Positions 24,780 to 34,500 of a stretch of 64,000 nt of DNA are shown here, piece after piece; position 1 is the first letter of the stretch, and the number at the start of each line of letters is the position of its first letter. Source of the stretch: Flavobacterium sp. N502536 (GTDB taxonomy: Bacteria > Bacteroidota > Bacteroidia > Flavobacteriales > Flavobacteriaceae). A program made the position numbers and the translations under genes. The notes beneath the pieces are model-generated. The model worked only from the letters and a program-made list of their open reading frames with translations. It did not search any database and had not been told where the DNA came from. Location: assembly GCF_025947345.1 (NCBI RefSeq), contig NZ_CP110011.1:1488001-1552000 (forward strand), in the 5' to 3' direction.

Positions 24780-27473
24780 CTAGTTCACGATTATTTTCTT
24801 AACCGTTCTGCGATCTCCATCAATCACAGTTACCAGATACATCCCTGAAGTAACTCCGGCTAACTGAATGTTATGGTTAAAGTAAGACGTTCTGTCGTAA
24901 GAATTAAAATACACTTGTTTGCCCAATATATCGTGTACATAAACCTGAACTCTATTAATGGTGTCAGTTGAAAACTGAATCGTAAAACTTCCCTTATTTG
25001 GATTTGGGTACAACGTAAATGGAACATTTTCAAGATCAATTTCTCCTAAAACAAAAGTTTGATTGCAAATATTTAAAGAGGCTGAATTGATCGTTCCAAA
25101 ATTACCTGAAACGTCATCACGAACTCTAAAGCTCCAGGTTCCTTGCGGATCCTGACCATTAAAAACTCTCAATGCATCTACCGGAATAACGATCTGACTT
25201 GTTACTTTAGAACAATCCAAAGGAACTCCTGCATCATCAAACTGAAGGATCAAAGTAGAGTTTATGCTACAGCTTTTATTATTGTACAAATTCACAACAG
25301 TGCCCTGCGGATTTATCATTTGTATTTCGAGATCAGAAAGTCTATCGTGTGTTACATTTACCATAACATTGACATCAGAAACTTTTCCGGTTGAAGCCGG
25401 TACATTTACCGTTCTGGTTGTAAAACTAGCCCCGGAAGGAATTGCAAAAGCATTCCCGAAACTATAAGAATCACAAGTGGTCGTTGAGGTATAACCCACT
25501 GAAAATGATTTACTGTTTAGTGCGTAATAAATATTTGCAGTTGGCTCAACCTTAATCCTGCAAGTGGTTGAAGCCGTTACACTGTTAGGAACCTGAACCA
25601 GCTGCGAACCGTCATTTGGCGTATTTGCGGCTAAAATTATCGGAAATGTCAAGCCTCCGTCTACAGACAATTTGATATTTACTGACGAAGATCCTGCCAG
25701 CGTGTTGGTATTATTCACATCCCAGGTTACAGTTTGACTCGATCCTATTGGCCAGCTTATATCTTCTCTATTTTGAGAAGTAACTGTAAAAGGACCTGCA
25801 TTAGTAACTACGGTTGCAATCATAGTATCGGTATTGGTCTGCGCTGCTCCTAATGCTCCATTGTCTCTTGCCGTTAGCGTAAAATGCAACGTTCTTGCAA
25901 CAGCAGAAACAGATTCCCAAGTTGTAGTTAACTTATTCAAAAGCACCGAATTTAGATCCGGCATATAACGAACAGGGGAACTTCCCGGACTTATAGATCT
26001 GAATAAAGGCCCGTTGGGCTTAGTTGGATAAGCAAGACTATTACTGTTTGCAGTTGATGATGTTGCGCTATCAAATTGCTCCCAGTTATACGTAATCGTA
26101 CCAACCGAACTATTGCCTGTACCCACTAAAATAAAAGGAGTACTCATTGGAATTGTATAATCCGGCCCCGCATCAACAGTTGGAGGATTATTGGTAATTG
26201 CCGTATTAACAGAACAACTCTTTCCGGCAAGCGTATTCTGAATTTGCAAAATACTGGCATATGCAAAATAAGCATCTGAATGACTCTGAATGTCATAGCC
26301 CTGCGATATTCCGGCATATCCCATAATGGTTGAACCGCTTCCGGGCTCAACATTTAAACCTGTTCTTTCTGACCCATCATAAGAAAAAGTATGATTGGCT
26401 CCTAATTGATGTCCGATTTCGTGTGCTACAAAATCAATATCAAAGGTATCGCCTTCCGGCTTTTGATCGGATGGTGATGTATAGGCGCTTCCTTTCCCCA
26501 TTGCGTCTGATGGTGTCGGGCTATCGCAAACACAGCCAATACAGCCGGCATTACCTCCGCCTCCATCATGTCCAAACAAATGTCCGATATCATAATTCGC
26601 TTCTCCTATTACCGAAGTTAAGGTACTCTGAACTTCTTTACTCCAATAATCGTTACCATCTGAAGGATCTCTTGAAGTTCCTTTGGACGGATCAGAATAA
26701 GGATCTGCTAATGCATTGGTATAAATTACAGCATCATTGTTTGCAATTAAAACGACTCTTACAGCAAGGTCTTTATTAAAAACCCCGTTTACTCTGGACA
26801 AAGTAGCGTTCATTCCGGCTACTGCTCCCGCTTTTGTACCTCCAAAATAAGCAGTATATTCTCCGGTACAGGACAACGCCAATCGAAAGGTCTTGAAAAC
26901 TTTATTGTTTGCTGCCGACTTTGCAGTATTCGATGAGTTGTTTTTTTGCGACACCGCATCTAATGTTTTACAATCTAAGTGCGTTTTATCAGCCGCATCA
27001 GTATTGGTAAACAAAACATAAGAAGATCTATCTTCCTGGTTTTGTTCTATATACTCTGCTGGTTTATCGGTACGAAGTACCATAGTCTGAACTCCAATGG
27101 GTGCCACACTAAAATAAATTTTGGCCGTTTTATCGTCTAAACCGCGTCCTTCATAAGCTCTGATTTCAGGATACTTCGCCTGTAATTCAGGTTCAAAATT
27201 AGAATATTCCCAAACGGTAAAACGTTCTAAAACGCCCTTGGCATTAGGAATCGTAATTTCTGCCGAAGTACTATTTGCCGATTTACTGGTAGTTGTAACA
27301 AGTCTTGCTTTCAAAAAATCTGAATTCAACTTATAATACAACCGTCCTGAGTCAGACGAGATTCCTCTCTTACTCGGAGAAACCGGGCTCACTTTCTGCC
27401 ACAAGGCATCGCTCTGGGCATATATATTAGCACAGCAGAAAATAAAAAATAAAAAAAGTAAATTTTTTCTCAT
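24780..27473 (-). CDS. secreted reprolysin-like metalloprotease with T9SS sorting domain
   Basis: About 897 residues from the ATG that begins MRKNLLFLFFIFCCANIYAQ, a clean signal peptide; an ATG eight codons upstream only adds MIYCYFQN and is rejected. A propeptide-like region (to about 190) precedes an M12-type zinc protease domain with HEIGHQLGANH at about 351-361. Ig/PKD-like domains follow. A proprotein-convertase P-domain-like beta module lies near 675-800 (DLEIQMINPQGT, WSFRVRDD). The last 75 residues are a type A T9SS sorting domain (LYPNPNKGSF, SGMYLVTV, KKIIVN). Secretion through the type IX system to the surface or medium is expected. Confidence 0.92.
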   Translation of the reverse strand: MRKNLLFLFFIFCCANIYAQSDALWQKVSPVSPSKRGISSDSGRLYYKLNSDFLKARLVTTTSKSANSTSAEITIPNAKGVLERFTVWEYSNFEPELQAKYPEIRAYEGRGLDDKTAKIYFSVAPIGVQTMVLRTDKPAEYIEQNQEDRSSYVLFTNTDAADKTHLDCKTLDAVSQKNNSSNTAKSAANNKVFKTFRLALSCTGEYTAYFGGTKAGAVAGMNATLSRVNGVFNKDLAVRVVLIANNDAVIYTNALADPYSDPSKGTSRDPSDGNDYWSKEVQSTLTSVIGEANYDIGHLFGHDGGGGNAGCIGCVCDSPTPSDAMGKGSAYTSPSDQKPEGDTFDIDFVAHEIGHQLGANHTFSYDGSERTGLNVEPGSGSTIMGYAGISQGYDIQSHSDAYFAYASILQIQNTLAGKSCSVNTAITNNPPTVDAGPDYTIPMSTPFILVGTGNSSVGTITYNWEQFDSATSSTANSNSLAYPTKPNGPLFRSISPGSSPVRYMPDLNSVLLNKLTTTWESVSAVARTLHFTLTARDNGALGAAQTNTDTMIATVVTNAGPFTVTSQNREDISWPIGSSQTVTWDVNNTNTLAGSSSVNIKLSVDGGLTFPIILAANTPNDGSQLVQVPNSVTASTTCRIKVEPTANIYYALNSKSFSVGYTSTTTCDSYSFGNAFAIPSGASFTTRTVNVPASTGKVSDVNVMVNVTHDRLSDLEIQMINPQGTVVNLYNNKSCSINSTLILQFDDAGVPLDCSKVTSQIVIPVDALRVFNGQDPQGTWSFRVRDDVSGNFGTINSASLNICNQTFVLGEIDLENVPFTLYPNPNKGSFTIQFSTDTINRVQVYVHDILGKQVYFNSYDRTSYFNHNIQLAGVTSGMYLVTVIDGDRRTVKKIIVN

Positions 27474-27641
27474 ATTTTGGAAATAACAGTATATCAAAAT
27501 TACGTTAATAAAATCGAAATTTTAAACTTATCACATACAATTAATACTTTTTGGTTTGCAACTTGTGTAATTTTCACAAAAAGTAACCACCTGAGATTAA
27601 AAAATCAATTCCGCTTAGTGTCAAATTTAAAATAGATAGTA

Positions 27642-27649
27642 TAAATTTG
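27642..27649 (+). promoter_or_regulatory. ribF -7 promoter box
   Basis: TAAATTTG. Its last bases coincide with an in-frame TTG at 27647 that is therefore an unlikely start. Confidence 0.6.
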
Positions 27650-27670
27650 CACCATCTTAAATTATTTGTT

Positions 27671-28600
27671 TTGAAGCTCTTTCATTCTATAAACGATTTT
27701 CAGTCCACCAAGAAAACAATTTTAACTCTTGGAACCTTTGATGGTGTACATATTGGTCATAAAAAAATTCTGGAACGCATTACCCAAAACACCGAAAACG
27801 GAAAGTATGAAAGTTTGGTACTTACCTTTTTTCCACATCCAAGAATGGTATTGCAGGAAAAATCAGAAATAAAACTTTTGAATACCATCGCTGAAAAATC
27901 AAAGCTTCTGGAAGCAACCGGAATTGAAAACCTGGTGATTCATCCTTTTAACGAAAGTTTCTCGAGATTAACCGCTGAAGAATTTGTGCATTCCATTTTG
28001 GTCGATCAGTTTCATATTCAAAAAATAATTATTGGTCACGATCACCGATTTGGCAGAAACAGAACCGCAAATATTGATGATTTAATTGCTTTCGGTCATG
28101 AATATGGTTTTGAAGTTGAACAAATTTCAGCTCAGGAAATTCAGGACGTATCTGTAAGTTCAACCAAAATCAGAAAAGCACTGAATGAAGGAAATATGGC
28201 TTTAGCCAACGATTATTTAGGGTACAGCTACTTTTTAACCGGCGAAGTGGTTCAGGGAAAACAATTGGGAAGAACCATAGGTTTTCCAACTGCAAACCTG
28301 CACATTGATGAAGACTATAAGTTGATCCCAAAAGCCGGCGTATATGTAGTTAAAGTGCTAATCGATCAGGAAGAGGTTTCCGGAATGATGAATATTGGTT
28401 TTAATCCGACGGTTAACGGACAAAAACAAACCATTGAAGTGCATCTTTTTGATTTTGATGCCGACCTTTATGGCAAGAAAATTCAAGTTTCTTTATTGCA
28501 ATACCTTCGCGAAGAACAAAAATTCGGTTCTGTCGATTTATTAAAAGAGCAATTAAATCAGGATAAAAAAGAGGCTTTGGCATTTTTGAGTAGTCTTTAG
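27671..28600 (+). CDS. ribF: bifunctional riboflavin kinase / FAD synthetase
   Basis: About 309 residues from the chosen TTG, giving MKLFHSINDFQSTKK. A TTG 24 bases upstream overlaps the -7 box and would precede the transcript start. The N-terminal FMN adenylyltransferase domain has LGTFDGVHIGHKKI and the VSSTKIRKAL segment. The C-terminal flavokinase domain (from about 175) has GRTIGFPTANL and MNIGFNPTV. The enzyme converts riboflavin to FMN and then FAD. Length is typical. A rare TTG start is used because no ATG or GTG fits the conserved N-terminus. Confidence 0.95.
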   Translation: MKLFHSINDFQSTKKTILTLGTFDGVHIGHKKILERITQNTENGKYESLVLTFFPHPRMVLQEKSEIKLLNTIAEKSKLLEATGIENLVIHPFNESFSRLTAEEFVHSILVDQFHIQKIIIGHDHRFGRNRTANIDDLIAFGHEYGFEVEQISAQEIQDVSVSSTKIRKALNEGNMALANDYLGYSYFLTGEVVQGKQLGRTIGFPTANLHIDEDYKLIPKAGVYVVKVLIDQEEVSGMMNIGFNPTVNGQKQTIEVHLFDFDADLYGKKIQVSLLQYLREEQKFGSVDLLKEQLNQDKKEALAFLSSL

Positions 28601-28854
28601 CAACCTCCCACTTTACAAATCAGCAACTGATTGCGAATCGGACGATTCAATAATCTCTTCAATTTAATGGATATTATTGGAGCGACAATCTTATGCAGCT
28701 CCGATAAACTAAATTCATCCCTTCTATTTTCTGAATAGTTGGGTGAAATATACTTTTCGTCCTTTTTAAATCATCGTAGTTATTTTTTTAGTAAATTTGA
28801 TATAGAACTCTGTTTATCAAATATTTGCTATTAACTTCTTTAAAAATAACCATT

Positions 28855-29292
28855 ATGAAATTACCTAAAGAAATTACCAACGGTTTTCTGATTTTCCTAG
28901 GAATTGGAATTTACTTTTTATTGATGAACGTATTAGGTTTGGCGCATTTATTCTATTTGCGAACCCTAAATGTCTTTTTTATCTTTTATGGTGTAAATAA
29001 AACAATGCGAATGAACCTTCATGAAGGTGAAACGAATTTTGTATCGAATGCGGTTTCGGCAATGGCAACCTCTGTGGTTGGTGTGGCTTTAAGCGTTTTT
29101 GGACTGTTAATTTACAGTTACGCCAGAGGTGGAGATGCTTATGTAAAAACACTTTCGGAAACATTCATGTTTGGCGGAAATCCTTCTGTACCAACTTACT
29201 GCATCTGCTTACTATTTGAAGGAATTGCTTCCTCGGTAATCGTCACGCTGATGATGATGCTGTACTGGAATAATAAATATGCTGCCGATTAA
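28855..29292 (+). CDS. small integral membrane protein, unknown function
   Basis: A 145-residue protein from the ATG at 28855 (MKLPKEITNG); an in-frame TTG ten codons upstream is not needed. Four hydrophobic segments are visible: ITNGFLIFLGIGIYFLLMNV, FYLRTLNVFFIFYG, VVGVALSVFGLLIYSYA, and a C-terminal SVIVTLMMMLYW. No family motif is recognised. I have the impression of similar 140-residue proteins in Flavobacteria. It has its own terminator and no clear functional neighbour. Confidence 0.75.
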   Translation: MKLPKEITNGFLIFLGIGIYFLLMNVLGLAHLFYLRTLNVFFIFYGVNKTMRMNLHEGETNFVSNAVSAMATSVVGVALSVFGLLIYSYARGGDAYVKTLSETFMFGGNPSVPTYCICLLFEGIASSVIVTLMMMLYWNNKYAAD

Positions 29293-29319
29293 TTTTTCAA
29301 AATAAATCAAACTTTTTAG

Positions 29320-29368
29320 CACTCTAAAATCATAAAAAAATACAATTCTATGATTTTAGAGTGTTTCT
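29320..29368 (+). terminator. terminator of the membrane protein gene
   Basis: CACTCTAAAATCATA (29320-29334) pairs perfectly with TATGATTTTAGAGTG (29349-29363), followed by TTTC. Confidence 0.85.
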
Positions 29369-29434
29369 TTTTTGAAAATAGCTGTCAAATATTCATTTAC
29401 AGGATTGGGCATTGGTTGATTGGAACAATTTAAC

Positions 29435-29442
29435 TACTTTTG
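29435..29442 (+). promoter_or_regulatory. bioB -7 promoter box
   Basis: TACTTTTG ends 21 bases before the chosen ATG and overlaps an in-frame TTG that is therefore not the start. Confidence 0.65.
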
Positions 29443-29463
29443 GAGCATCAAAAAACTGCATCA

Positions 29464-30552
29464 ATGAGCATTACAAAACACAATTGGACAAAAGACGAAA
29501 TAATCGCCATATATAATAAACCTATGATGGACTTGCTGTATGAAGCGGCAACCATTCACAGGCAAAAGCATGATCCTAACGTAGTTCAGGTATCTACTTT
29601 ACTTTCAATCAAAACCGGAGGCTGTCCGGAAGACTGCGGATATTGCCCGCAAGCAGCACGTTACAACACCGGTGTTGAAGGAAATGATTTAATGAGTGTT
29701 AGCCAGGTTAAAGCACAGGCTTTGCGTGCAAAATCCAGCGGATCATCTCGTGTATGTATGGGAGCTGCCTGGAGAAACGTAAAAGATGGTGAAGAATTTG
29801 ACCAGGTTTTAGAAATGGTACGTACCATTAATAAGCTTGATATGGAGGTTTGTTGTACCCTAGGTATGATTACCGAAAATCAGGCGCAACGTTTGGCTGA
29901 AGCAGGTTTATATGCTTACAACCACAATTTAGATACTTCTGAAGAATACTATAAAGATGTTATTTCAACACGTGGTTTCGAAGACCGTTTGCAAACGATA
30001 GAGAATGTTCGTAAAACGAATGTTACGGTTTGTAGTGGGGGAATTATCGGAATGGGAGAAAGTATCGAAGACAGAGCCGGAATGCTTGTTGCACTTTCTA
30101 CTTTAAACCCTCAACCTGAATCGGTGCCAATTAATGCTTTGGTAGCTGTTGAAGGAACTCCGATGGAGGAAGAAAAACCAGTTGAAATTTGGGAAATGAT
30201 CCGTATGGTGGCCACTACAAGAATTGTAATGCCGGATACACAGGTTCGTTTGTCTGCAGGAAGAACCAACATGAGCCGCGAAGGACAGGCAATGTGCTTT
30301 TTTGCAGGTGCAAATTCAATTTTTGCAGGTGATAAACTACTTACTACACCAAACCCTGATGTTCACGAAGACATGAAAATGTTTGAAATGTTAGGATTGA
30401 ATCCACAAAAACCATTTATAAAAGTTTCACAGCCTAAAACGGTTGAAGCAGCTGATTCACAGTTTGCTCCTCTGGGCGAAAAACCAAAATGGTCAAGACC
30501 GGGACATACGATTGAAAGAAACCTTGAGGCTTCGGTAAAATCAAAAAATTAA
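29464..30552 (+). CDS. bioB: biotin synthase
   Basis: A 362-residue radical SAM enzyme that inserts sulfur into dethiobiotin, the last step of biotin synthesis. The 4Fe-4S ligand motif C-x3-C-x2-C is at Cys54, Cys58 and Cys61 (TGGCPEDCGYCPQ). Further conserved stretches include CSGGIIGMGE and RLSAGRTNMS. The start MSITKHNWTK is preferred over a TTG eight codons upstream lying in the -7 box. It is intact, about 16 kb away from the other biotin genes, and ends at a perfect palindromic terminator. Confidence 0.96.
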   Translation: MSITKHNWTKDEIIAIYNKPMMDLLYEAATIHRQKHDPNVVQVSTLLSIKTGGCPEDCGYCPQAARYNTGVEGNDLMSVSQVKAQALRAKSSGSSRVCMGAAWRNVKDGEEFDQVLEMVRTINKLDMEVCCTLGMITENQAQRLAEAGLYAYNHNLDTSEEYYKDVISTRGFEDRLQTIENVRKTNVTVCSGGIIGMGESIEDRAGMLVALSTLNPQPESVPINALVAVEGTPMEEEKPVEIWEMIRMVATTRIVMPDTQVRLSAGRTNMSREGQAMCFFAGANSIFAGDKLLTTPNPDVHEDMKMFEMLGLNPQKPFIKVSQPKTVEAADSQFAPLGEKPKWSRPGHTIERNLEASVKSKN

Positions 30553-30586
30553 GAAAAAGATTTTATAAATCTCGATAAATATTTTT

Positions 30587-30625
30587 AAATTGCTTATAAC
30601 ATGTGTTATAAGCAATTTTTTTATT
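30587..30625 (+). terminator. bioB terminator (long perfect palindrome)
   Basis: AAATTGCTTATAAC (30587-30600) pairs with GTTATAAGCAATTT (30605-30618) around four bases, followed by a T run. It covers an upstream in-frame ATG at 30601. Confidence 0.9.
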
Positions 30626-30633
30626 TAAGAGAG

Positions 30634-31500
30634 ATGAAGTTAAAACAAATCGAACGGGTAAAAAAAATTTCAAAAGCAGATTTTATTTCCCAATATGTAA
30701 AAAAGCAAATTCCTGTTGTTGTTGAAGAATTGACCGAAGACTGGCCAGCTTATCACAAATGGAAATTATCTTATATCAACGAAATCGCCGGCAACATCAC
30801 CGTTCCCTTATACGATGACCGACCTGTAAATCATGAAGACGGCTTTAACGAAGCCCATACTACCATGAAAATGAGCGATTATATTCATCTTCTGGAATCC
30901 AAGCCAACAAACTATCGCATTTTTCTTTACAATCTGATGAAAGAAGTGCCCTCATTAAAAGAGGACTTTTTATGGCCGGATATCGGTTTGAATCTGGTTC
31001 GGCAAATGCCAATGCTGTTTTTTGGCGGCGAAAAGGCCCGGGTATTTATGCATTATGATATTGACTACTCCAATATTTTACACTTTCATTTTCATGGAGA
31101 AAAACAATGCATGCTCTTTGCTCCGGATCAGTCCAAATACATGTACAAAGTGCCGCACGCTTTAATTTCAAGAGAAGATATTGATTTTGACAATCCTGAT
31201 TACGAAAAATTTCCAGCTCTAAAAAATGCACAAGGATATATCGCCAATCTAAAACACGGTGAAATGCTGTACATGCCTGAAGGATACTGGCATTATATGA
31301 AGTATTTAACCCCCGGATTTTCCATGAGCCTGAGGGCTTTTCCCAAAAGCATTAAAAACCTGTCGAAAGCCGTTTATAATGTTTTTATCATGCGTTATTT
31401 TGATATTATGATGCGCAAAATCAAAGGCCAAAAATGGATTGACTATAAAAATGAAAAGGCCATCCGGAATACCAACCAAAATCTGCAAAAGACCTATTGA
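30634..31500 (+). CDS. cupin-like / JmjC-domain protein (FIH-like 2-oxoglutarate oxygenase)
   Basis: About 288 residues from the ATG at 30634; the in-frame ATG at 30601 lies inside the bioB terminator stem. The double-stranded beta-helix metal site is intact: H140-x-D142 in VFMHYDIDYSN and a distal His220 in MPEGYWHYMKYL, giving the Fe(II) triad. An upstream RQMPMLFFGG precedes it. Such proteins resemble factor-inhibiting-HIF hydroxylases; substrates in Bacteroidetes are mostly unknown. It is separate from bioB transcriptionally because of the terminator, although read-through is possible. Confidence 0.85.
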   Translation: MKLKQIERVKKISKADFISQYVKKQIPVVVEELTEDWPAYHKWKLSYINEIAGNITVPLYDDRPVNHEDGFNEAHTTMKMSDYIHLLESKPTNYRIFLYNLMKEVPSLKEDFLWPDIGLNLVRQMPMLFFGGEKARVFMHYDIDYSNILHFHFHGEKQCMLFAPDQSKYMYKVPHALISREDIDFDNPDYEKFPALKNAQGYIANLKHGEMLYMPEGYWHYMKYLTPGFSMSLRAFPKSIKNLSKAVYNVFIMRYFDIMMRKIKGQKWIDYKNEKAIRNTNQNLQKTY

Positions 31501-31519
31501 GCGCCTTTATCTTATTGCT

Positions 31520-31562
31520 GAAAAAGCAGCTATAAAGATTCAATTTACAACTGCTTTTTCTG
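31520..31562. terminator. bidirectional terminator
   Basis: GAAAAAGCAG (31520-31529) / CTGCTTTTTC (31551-31560), between the convergent cupin and T9SS protein genes. Confidence 0.7.
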
Positions 31563-31570
31563 TTAATGGT

Positions 31571-34500
31571 TTAAAAAACTATTTTTCGGGTTCCGGTAGA
31601 GTCATTTTCCAACGTTACTTTTACCAGCACCATCTGAGACCCTGAAGTCAGATTGGGTATTTGCAGTTCTTTGTCGCTAATTTTCTTTTTGTTGTATATT
31701 AATTTCCCCGAGAGATCAAAAACAGAAACTTCTTTGAGTTGTTCTTTGGATGAAATTACGTTTATTATTCTGTTTTTAACCGAAACAAAGATGGCATTCT
31801 CCTGGTTTTCGAAATCACCCCTACCTAATGTTTTGCCTTTATAACGCAACACTAATCGATCTGAAAAAGTTCCGATCGCGGTTGTAAAAGTGTAATTACT
31901 CGCTTTTAAATCATGAATTACGCCGGCTACTTTATCTTCGATGTAAATGGGCTGTTCGTTCATATTAAGATCTACTTCGTCGATCGAAATCGTAAATTCA
32001 CCCGCGATTGTAGTGCGATACCCTAACGGAACAATATCGGTATCCACAAAAGGCAGCGCACGACCCTGAATTACATAATTATTCCCGTTTGCTATACTGT
32101 AAAAATCGAGATAAGGATTAGCGTTAAAACTAATTCCGTCATAGTTGGTATCATACTCATTCGTAGCTCCCTCAATATATCCTACCAGTAACTGTTTAAA
32201 GGCTCCGGAGGTATTGCTCATGTTTAGCCAGATACGTTTTTTTACCACAGCTGTTTCTTTTGATGTGTTTTCAGATTTAAAGAACTGATTGTTATTTCCT
32301 GCTACCCGCATCGAATTGTTAAACTGTACTTTCCCTGCAGCTACAGTAGTTACAAAAAACGATTGTCCGGCTGCTATTTTACCTGTTGGTTTAATTCCAT
32401 TATCATTGGCCGGATTATCACTATGTAAGGGATCTGATTTAGCAGAAACTCCGCCACTTAAATTATAAGAAGCATAATCATCGGTTGTATACTGATTTGT
32501 ATAGGTTAATTGCACAGGCGTGTTGTGGGTCCAAAAATAAATAGTTCCGCCCAGTAAACTGTTTCCGCCTAGCAGGGCATCGGCACTTAAAGCAGATGGG
32601 TAGGGATTACCAACTAAATAACTTTTTCCCGAACTTAAAAGTTCTCCTTCCAGATTTCCATTGTTCGGAACTCCTGAGAAAATCCCTGTAAATGCTGTTT
32701 TAACCGTATTCGAATAAGTCTCCGGCCCGCGAATGATATACCCTTTGCCCACTACCATATTAGTTGTTCTATCGGTAACTACCCATTGCGTACCATCAAA
32801 ACCAAAATATTTTGTTACTGCTGTTCCGGAGGAAAGATCAATTAGTCTTTGAGGATTTACAGGTGTTGACCAATACAGATAATCTTTTTTAAAGATCCCG
32901 GGACTTGTTCGCTCATAAAAAATACTTCCTGAATTAACGGCAGTATTCACCTGAAACAAACTTGAACTGCTTTTAAAAGTGAGCGAGGTTCCAGGTGCCG
33001 GATCGACCACTAATGCATTTTTAACTGTTAACGTATTTGATGAATTTATGGTTACTTTTTTTCCGGCATTCACCGTACAGCCACAACTGTTTACATCTCC
33101 GGATGAAGAAAAATCATCGGCAAAAACAATGTTCTGACTTACTGTTGGCGTTCCAAGCGACCATCCTCCCGCGATCGTATAGGTATTAGTTTCCAAAGCA
33201 TTTATTACAATGTTCTGCAAAGGAAGAGAGGTACAAGTACCCGGATACTCTACTGTAAAATGATAAGTGCCGGGAGCCAAACCTGTGACCGTATATTTAG
33301 TCCAATCGCCACCTATCCCTCCGGTATAGTTATGAGAAACAGTTCCGGTCTGAACAATGGTATAATCGTTTCTATTGGGCAAATTCTTTAAAACTACTGT
33401 ACCTGTCAGCGCATCGCAAGTGGGTTGAACAGGCGGATCGTTAAGTGGTGTATTCGGTACAGACTTAACGGTTATTGGATAGGTTGCCGTTGCCGTATAA
33501 GGAGTCGTACATACTGGCGAAGCCGTTACGGTCATGGTTAAGGTTACCACATTTCCTGAATCCGCCGTTACCGAAGTATAAGTTGGCGCAGCCGTTGTGG
33601 CATTGGTAAGCGACCCGGAACCATTATGTGTCCATAAAATTGTTCCGTTTGCCGCCGAAGCCCCGCTTACCGTTGCAGAAGCATTGGCACAAATGGTTTG
33701 CGAACCGCTTGAAGCAGCAGTTGGCTCGGCCTGAATATTAACCGTATAAGTTGCTGTCGCAGTTTGCGGAGCACATGCATTATTACTGGTAACCGTCATT
33801 GTTAAAGTTACTGTTCTTGCAGCACCTCCCAAAGCTGGAGTATAAGTTGGTGTAAGAGTTGTAGCATTAGACAATGATCCTGTACCTCCGCTAAAAGTCC
33901 ACAGAATTGTCCCATTTGAGAATGATGCTCCGCTTACCGTTGCCGTTGCATTAGAACATATGGTAACACTACCTCCCGCTGTGGCTGTTGGTAAACTCGC
34001 AACTGCTACGGTTGTCGCTGCAGATACTCCACTTTCACAGCTTCCGGGATTCACCACCTTTACAGTATAACTTCCTGCCGTTGTTACAACAATACTTTGT
34101 GTTGTTGCACCAGTAGACCAAACGTTGTTGGTAGCCGAACTGGATGTTAAGGTGACATTGCCGTTCTGGCATATGGTTACAGAGCCCGAAGGTGATATGG
34201 TAGGTGTTGAAGGCAGAGTAGTCGTAGTTATATTTTGTACTGTTGCGGTTCCTGTTGCACTGGTTCCACAACCATTTTTCGATCTGAGTCTGTAATAATA
34301 AGTTGTACCTACGGTTAATCCAGTCACTGTATAGGTGGTAACATTTCCTATATCAAGAGCATTATATCCCGTTACAAAACTCGCAAAGTTATTGACAAGC
34401 GAAACATCTAATAAATAACTCACCGCATTGACCTCTGCAGTCCAATTTGCCTTAAATGCAGTACAAAAAATATTAGTGGCTGCCTGCAATACAACATTAC

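Noticed and set aside
26330..26779. 149-codon plus-strand open frame
   Set aside because: It lies antisense to the metalloprotease domain, has low-complexity Leu/Tyr/Arg/His composition and no start context.
28650..28720. Weak hairpin after ribF (TTGGAGC / GCTCCGA)
   Set aside because: Short stem, long loop and no T run; not convincing as a terminator.
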